Source: Saprospiraceae bacterium | Lineage (GTDB): Bacteria; Bacteroidota; Bacteroidia; Chitinophagales; Saprospiraceae | Assembly (NCBI GenBank): GCA_028284395.1 | Contig: JANQRV010000179.1 | Coordinates: forward strand, 1 to 45,484 | Reading direction: 5' to 3' | DNA length: 45,484 nucleotides | Shown: in pieces, positions 41,881 through 45,484 of the stretch | Numbering within the stretch: the first letter of the stretch is position 1 | Layout: every line of letters starts with the position of its first letter | Position numbers and translations under genes: made by a program | The notes under the pieces: generated by a model | The model's database searches: none | The model's input: the letters and a program-made list of their open reading frames with translations, nothing else | What the model was told of the DNA's origin: nothing

Positions 41881-44523
41881 TTAGGATGAATTTGTCGGAT
41901 TTAAAGCCAGCTCTTCCAATTCCATTAGCAAATTGGCAATCAGTGCAGTCCAGCCGGTTTGATGCGATGCACCAAGGCCCTGGCCGGAATCTCCATCAAA
42001 GAACTCATAGAAAAGATGTAAATGTTTGAAATGCTCGTCTTGAGAGAATAATTGAAATTCATCTTTTTTATGGTACTGATACCTCCCTTCTTCGTTCCGT
42101 TCGAATAACTTCAAAAGCCTTTTGGATAATTCGACGGCTATTTGTTTCAAATCCAGTTTGTGTCCCGATCCCGTCGGGAATTCATAGCGGTAGGACGATC
42201 CAAAATATTCGTAAAATCGCAGTAGGGAACGAATGATCAGATAGTTGAGCGGAAACCAGATTGGACCCCGCCAATTAGAATTTCCGCCGAACATGGCCGT
42301 ATTACTTTCTCCGGAAACATAGGCGATCTTGTGTTTGCCGTGATGGTCAAAGACGAAAGGATGTTTTTCGTGGTATTTGGAGAGGGAGCGAATGCCATAG
42401 GGGGATAAAAACTCCTCTTCATCCAGCAATCGTTTTAACAGATGTTCTAAACGATATCCCCGCATGATGGAGAAAAGGTAGTAACCATCGGTATTTTCTT
42501 CTTCAATTCTAGAGATCAGCGAAGCCAGGTCCGGACGGGTCCGGATGATGCCCTGTGCACTTGCCTTGAATTCTTGGAGACTGTTGATCAGATCCTTGTG
42601 AATGACTTCCACTGCAAACAGGGGAATGATGCCGACCAATGACCGAACCCGCAGCCGGCTGGTGAAACCACTTTCCATTTGCACAACATCATAATAGAAG
42701 GCATCTTCATCGTCCCAAAGCGAGACATGTTGACCACTGATGTTGTGCATCGACCAACCAATATTCAAAAATTGGCGGAAAAACTTTGCGGCAGAATCTT
42801 GATAAATGGGGTTTTGAGTGGCTAATTCGACCGAAATTCGAAGCATGTTGAGAGCGAAGAGCGCCATCCAACTGGTCGCGTCTGCTTGTTGCATCTTCTT
42901 AATACCTTGGGGCATTTTGCTACGGTCAAATACCCCAATGTTGTCCAAACCGAGGAAGCCACCATCGAAAAGTGCCATGCCATCTTTATCCTTTTGGTTA
43001 ACCCACCAGGTAAAATTGATCAAAAGTTTGTGGTAACACTTTTCAAGAAATTGATAGTCGGGCTGACCGGATCGCTTTTTATCCTTTAGAAATACTTCCC
43101 ACACCGCCCACGCATGGACCGGTGGATTTACATCGGAGAAATTCCACTCATAGGCAGGTATTTGCCCATTGGGATGCATGTAGTTGTCGGTCAGCATTAA
43201 TTGCAACTGCTCTTTGGCAAACTGGGGGTCGATTTCTGCAAAGGTCGTGGTATGAAAAGCCAGATCCCAGGCGGCATACCAGGGATATTCCCATTTATCG
43301 GGCATGGTTATAATATGGCGATTGGTCAGATGCTGCCATTGAAAATTTCTTTGCTTGATACGGGAGACTGATTCCTCACCCGGCCCTCCAAATAACCATT
43401 TGAAGACATCCAGATAGTAAAATTGCTTGGTCCACAGGAGGCCACTGATGGCCTTTTGTAAGATTACTTGCTTGTCTTGCTGCAGGTTCTGTGGTATCAA
43501 TTCTTGATAATAATTTCGAGCTTCCGTTATTCTTTGGGCGAATAAGTCATCGAAACCATGCCAAGGTTCCTGAATCCAATCTCTGGAGAGCCTGATTCGG
43601 TAAACCTGCTGACCATGAGCTGCAATCTCATCCGTAAACCAAATGGCGGCCTTGGTGCCGAAACCTTTAGGATTGATCGTACTGGCGCCATCGACCACGT
43701 AGTCATTAATTCCATCTTTAACGTGTACTGACTGATTTTCAGAAGCGTAGAGCCTGTTTTGATTGGTCTCATTATTGCAGAAAATGGCTCTGCCACCTTG
43801 ATGGTAGAAATGAAACTTGCCATTTCGTTGCGACTCCGCGACCAAGAGGCCATCCGTAATTTTGGCAATATTCGGGGTTTGGTAACGCGGATTGTGGTTC
43901 CAAAAATTGCGATACCAAAGTTGTGGTAAAACGTGGATTTGTCGCGCTTCCGGCGCCCGATTGTAAATGGTGAGTCTCAACAAGATGTCTTCCGGTCCCG
44001 CCTTTGCATATTCGATGTAACAATCAAAGTATTGCCCCTCTTTGAACGCCTCGGTATCCAATATTTCAAATTCGGGTTGCTCCCTTCCGATCTTATTTCC
44101 GTCCACCAGTTCCTCGTACGGATAAGCGGTTTGAGGGTACTTGTAGAGGTATTGACAATAGGAGTGGGTCGGTGTCGAATCCAGATGGAAGTACAATTCC
44201 TTGACATCTTCACCGTGGTTGCCCTGCCCGTTGGTTAAGCCAAATAGGCGCTCCTTCAGTATGGAGTCTTTGCCGTTCCAAAATGTAGGGGCCAAACAAA
44301 GAATTTGATCTAAATCGCAAAAGCCACCGATGCCGTCTTCTCCCCACCGGTAGGCATAACTTCGGGCTTTATCGTGCGTGATGAAGTCCCAGGATTCTCC
44401 ATCGGGACCGTAATCTTCTCTGACGGTACCCCATTGACGCTCCGACAAATAAGGACCCCACTTTTTCCAGCCTCCGCCGTTCTGACAGGATCGTAATCTT
44501 TCAGTTTCTGTGTTATTGTTCAT
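41881..44523 (-). CDS. GH63-like glucosidase / mannosylglycerate-hydrolase-type enzyme
   Basis: This 880-residue protein resembles the GH63-related group of bacterial glucosidases. The N-terminal beta domain starts WKKWGPYLSERQWGTVREDY and includes WDFITHDKARSYAYRWGEDG. The (alpha/alpha)6 catalytic domain (about 390-870) includes WEYPWYAAWDLAFHTTTFAE (candidate general acid Asp), HPNGQIPAYEWNFSDVNPPV, and GGNSNWRGPIWFPLNYLIIR. There is no signal peptide, so it is probably cytoplasmic, perhaps acting on compatible-solute glycosides. An interleaved inverted repeat lies 150 bp upstream. Substrate not assignable. Confidence 0.9.
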   Translation of the reverse strand: MNNNTETERLRSCQNGGGWKKWGPYLSERQWGTVREDYGPDGESWDFITHDKARSYAYRWGEDGIGGFCDLDQILCLAPTFWNGKDSILKERLFGLTNGQGNHGEDVKELYFHLDSTPTHSYCQYLYKYPQTAYPYEELVDGNKIGREQPEFEILDTEAFKEGQYFDCYIEYAKAGPEDILLRLTIYNRAPEARQIHVLPQLWYRNFWNHNPRYQTPNIAKITDGLLVAESQRNGKFHFYHQGGRAIFCNNETNQNRLYASENQSVHVKDGINDYVVDGASTINPKGFGTKAAIWFTDEIAAHGQQVYRIRLSRDWIQEPWHGFDDLFAQRITEARNYYQELIPQNLQQDKQVILQKAISGLLWTKQFYYLDVFKWLFGGPGEESVSRIKQRNFQWQHLTNRHIITMPDKWEYPWYAAWDLAFHTTTFAEIDPQFAKEQLQLMLTDNYMHPNGQIPAYEWNFSDVNPPVHAWAVWEVFLKDKKRSGQPDYQFLEKCYHKLLINFTWWVNQKDKDGMALFDGGFLGLDNIGVFDRSKMPQGIKKMQQADATSWMALFALNMLRISVELATQNPIYQDSAAKFFRQFLNIGWSMHNISGQHVSLWDDEDAFYYDVVQMESGFTSRLRVRSLVGIIPLFAVEVIHKDLINSLQEFKASAQGIIRTRPDLASLISRIEEENTDGYYLFSIMRGYRLEHLLKRLLDEEEFLSPYGIRSLSKYHEKHPFVFDHHGKHKIAYVSGESNTAMFGGNSNWRGPIWFPLNYLIIRSLLRFYEYFGSSYRYEFPTGSGHKLDLKQIAVELSKRLLKLFERNEEGRYQYHKKDEFQLFSQDEHFKHLHLFYEFFDGDSGQGLGASHQTGWTALIANLLMELEELALNPTNSS

Positions 44524-44788
44524 GCTTCTAAAACCATCACAGTTTAATAATCAAAAAGGATTTCAGCTTTGTTCATTGTGTAGTGAAATTTTTTACACGC
44601 CGCACAGAAGGGAACATGCTAAAATTGCAATCAAATTTGTTGTGAGAGCATTGAATTGGTAGACTATTCTATGATTGTCGATGAACGGAAGAATATCCTC
44701 AAGCTTTAAAATAGGGCAAACAATGAGTCATCGACAATCTCAAATTTAAAGCGTACTTAGATGAGCTATGGCAATAAAGGTATTGTTT
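44524..44788. other. Leader region of the glucosidase gene
   Basis: Both flanking genes are on minus. Apart from the interleaved repeat at 44673-44752, the region is A/T rich. TTGTGTAGTGAAAT at 44576-44589 also occurs, on the other strand, at 39271-39284 in the metal-operon promoter. No clear -7 element was found. Confidence 0.5.
44673..44752 (-). promoter_or_regulatory. Interleaved inverted repeats, possible pseudoknot
   Basis: Pair 1: GATTGTCGATGA (44673-44684) and TCATCGACAATC (44728-44739), perfect 12 bp. Pair 2: GCTTTAAA (44703-44710) and TTTAAAGC (44745-44752). The order 1-2-1'-2' is that of an H-type pseudoknot. It lies between the dehydrogenase stop (44789) and the glucosidase start (44523). 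It may be a leader regulator, an mRNA-end structure or a protein site. Confidence 0.5.
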
Positions 44789-45484
44789 TTATTCGCGGCA
44801 GTCAATTAAATATTTTAACCCGGCAGGATTATCATCGATCTCCTCAAATACCTGCTGAATGTTGTCTAAACTGCTGATTTTGGAAATGATATTGTCGAAC
44901 GGGATGCGCCCGGAATTTGCAATTTTGATGGCTTCTTCATAGTCCTCTTCTTCGTATAACCTGGCTCCGAGCATTTCAATTTCTGACCAAAAGAATTTGA
45001 ATAAGTCAATTTGGCGGAGTCCCCCACCGTGAATGGCCACCATTACAATTCGGCCCCGAACGTTGACCAGGTTAGTCATCATTTCGGCTGCTGCCGCAGC
45101 ACCCGACACCTCAAAGACGACATCGGCCATGGCTTCGGCCGTGAAATCGCTCACCTTCTGTACGATGTCTTCCGCGATTGGATTGACCGTTTCAAACCCC
45201 ATCGCAGCCAACATTTCCAAACGCGCTTCATTGACTTCAGAGACGATTACCCTGGCTCCTTTTTCCCGGATCACAAATGCGATCAGCACGCCAATCGGCC
45301 CACCTCCCATAACGACACAGTTTTCACCAGCTTTAACCCGGCCAATTTTGACGTCGTGACAAGCGACCGCTAATGGTTCGATGAAAGCTCCATGTTCAAG
45401 AGAAAGAGAATCCGGTAGTTTATGAAGGGTATAGGCTGGTACCGTCCAACTTTGCTGAAAGGCTCCGGGGCGATCAATACCAAT
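44789..45484 (-). CDS. Zinc-type medium-chain alcohol dehydrogenase, N-terminus beyond the window
   Basis: The frame is open from base 45484 to the stop at 44789 (232 codons incl. stop), so the start and the N-terminal zinc domain are outside. The visible part begins IGIDRPGAFQQSWTVP and has HGAFIEPLAVACHDV, typical of sorbitol/threonine dehydrogenase-like MDR enzymes. Then follows the Rossmann loop VVMGGGPIGVLIAFVIREKG with DVVFEVSGAAAA, and the C-terminal catalytic segment. An internal ATG at 45310 is not the real start, because the conserved upstream segment is in frame. Likely cytoplasmic NAD(P)-dependent oxidation of a polyol or sugar acid. Confidence 0.9.
   Translation of the reverse strand: MGIDRPGAFQQSWTVPAYTLHKLPDSLSLEHGAFIEPLAVACHDVKIGRVKAGENCVVMGGGPIGVLIAFVIREKGARVIVSEVNEARLEMLAAMGFETVNPIAEDIVQKVSDFTAEAMADVVFEVSGAAAAAEMMTNLVNVRGRIVMVAIHGGGLRQIDLFKFFWSEIEMLGARLYEEEDYEEAIKIANSGRIPFDNIISKISSLDNIQQVFEEIDDNPAGLKYLIDCRE

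Overview
The window looks like a chromosomal segment of a free-living Bacteroidota bacterium. The signs are a one-protein hybrid two-component regulator, FAS1/fasciclin repeats, many lipoprotein signals ending in a Cys lipobox, a HYC_CC_PP-type protein beside CusA, TssR-like and SPOR proteins, few Shine-Dalgarno sites, and several TAnnTTTG-like -7 elements. A Saprospiria/Lewinella-type lineage is my best guess, but that is inference. I see no rRNA, tRNA, CRISPR array, prophage or transposase gene.

Layout. 1-1508: minus-strand FAS1 protein (runs off the left edge) and a CBS-pair protein. 1719-4294: compact plus-strand operon msrB / helical-repeat protein / tandem GNAT. 4357-6343: YceI-like protein, secreted SUMF1-fold protein, zinc-ribbon protein. 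6330-7733: minus-strand di-heme cytochrome lipoprotein. 7868-8088: promoter plus orphan signal-peptide fragment of a lost secreted gene. 8047-13154: divergon with methyltransferase, FAD-linked oxidase and enoyl-CoA hydratase-like genes on minus, and a Tat-exported TIM-barrel protein plus amidohydrolase on plus. 13177-16935: WG-repeat lipoprotein, DUF2306 membrane protein, di-heme peroxidase. 16932-19162 (minus): small membrane protein, sodium:solute symporter, cobalamin adenosyltransferase. 19194-19379: MITE-like element with 5-bp target duplication. 19421-26889 (plus): HTCS regulator, SPOR lipoprotein, TonB-C-like protein, peroxiredoxin-thioredoxin lipoprotein, aldo/keto reductase. 26903-31740 (minus): 2TM protein, NHL-TPR protein, membrane AraC regulator, TssR-like orphan, small unknown protein. 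31865-39178 (minus): heavy-metal efflux operon HYC_CC_PP-cusA-tolC/cusC-cusB. 39179-39897: gene-poor regulatory stretch. 39898-40896: PPC-like lipoprotein with a duplicated C-terminal domain. 40978-45484 (minus): phosphatidylserine decarboxylase, GH63-like glucosidase, partial zinc-type alcohol dehydrogenase.

How genes work together. The Cus-type operon should form one tripartite efflux pump for Cu/Ag-like metals. Its leader is unusual: a ten-unit 9-bp tandem array that can be read as a hydrophobic mini-ORF ending in a GTGA overlap with the first gene. A related short stretch precedes cusB with an ATGA overlap. A 12-bp direct repeat (21-bp period) brackets the predicted promoter. The symporter and adenosyltransferase are translationally coupled (ATGA). 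The 8-13 kb divergon may be a catabolic unit, but I cannot name its substrate.

The most unusual signals are the 9-bp array and its promoter, the MITE, the orphan signal peptide, an interleaved inverted repeat before the glucosidase, and two stem-loop repeats with compensatory changes. None is proven to be a new system. They are structural observations that need database comparison.
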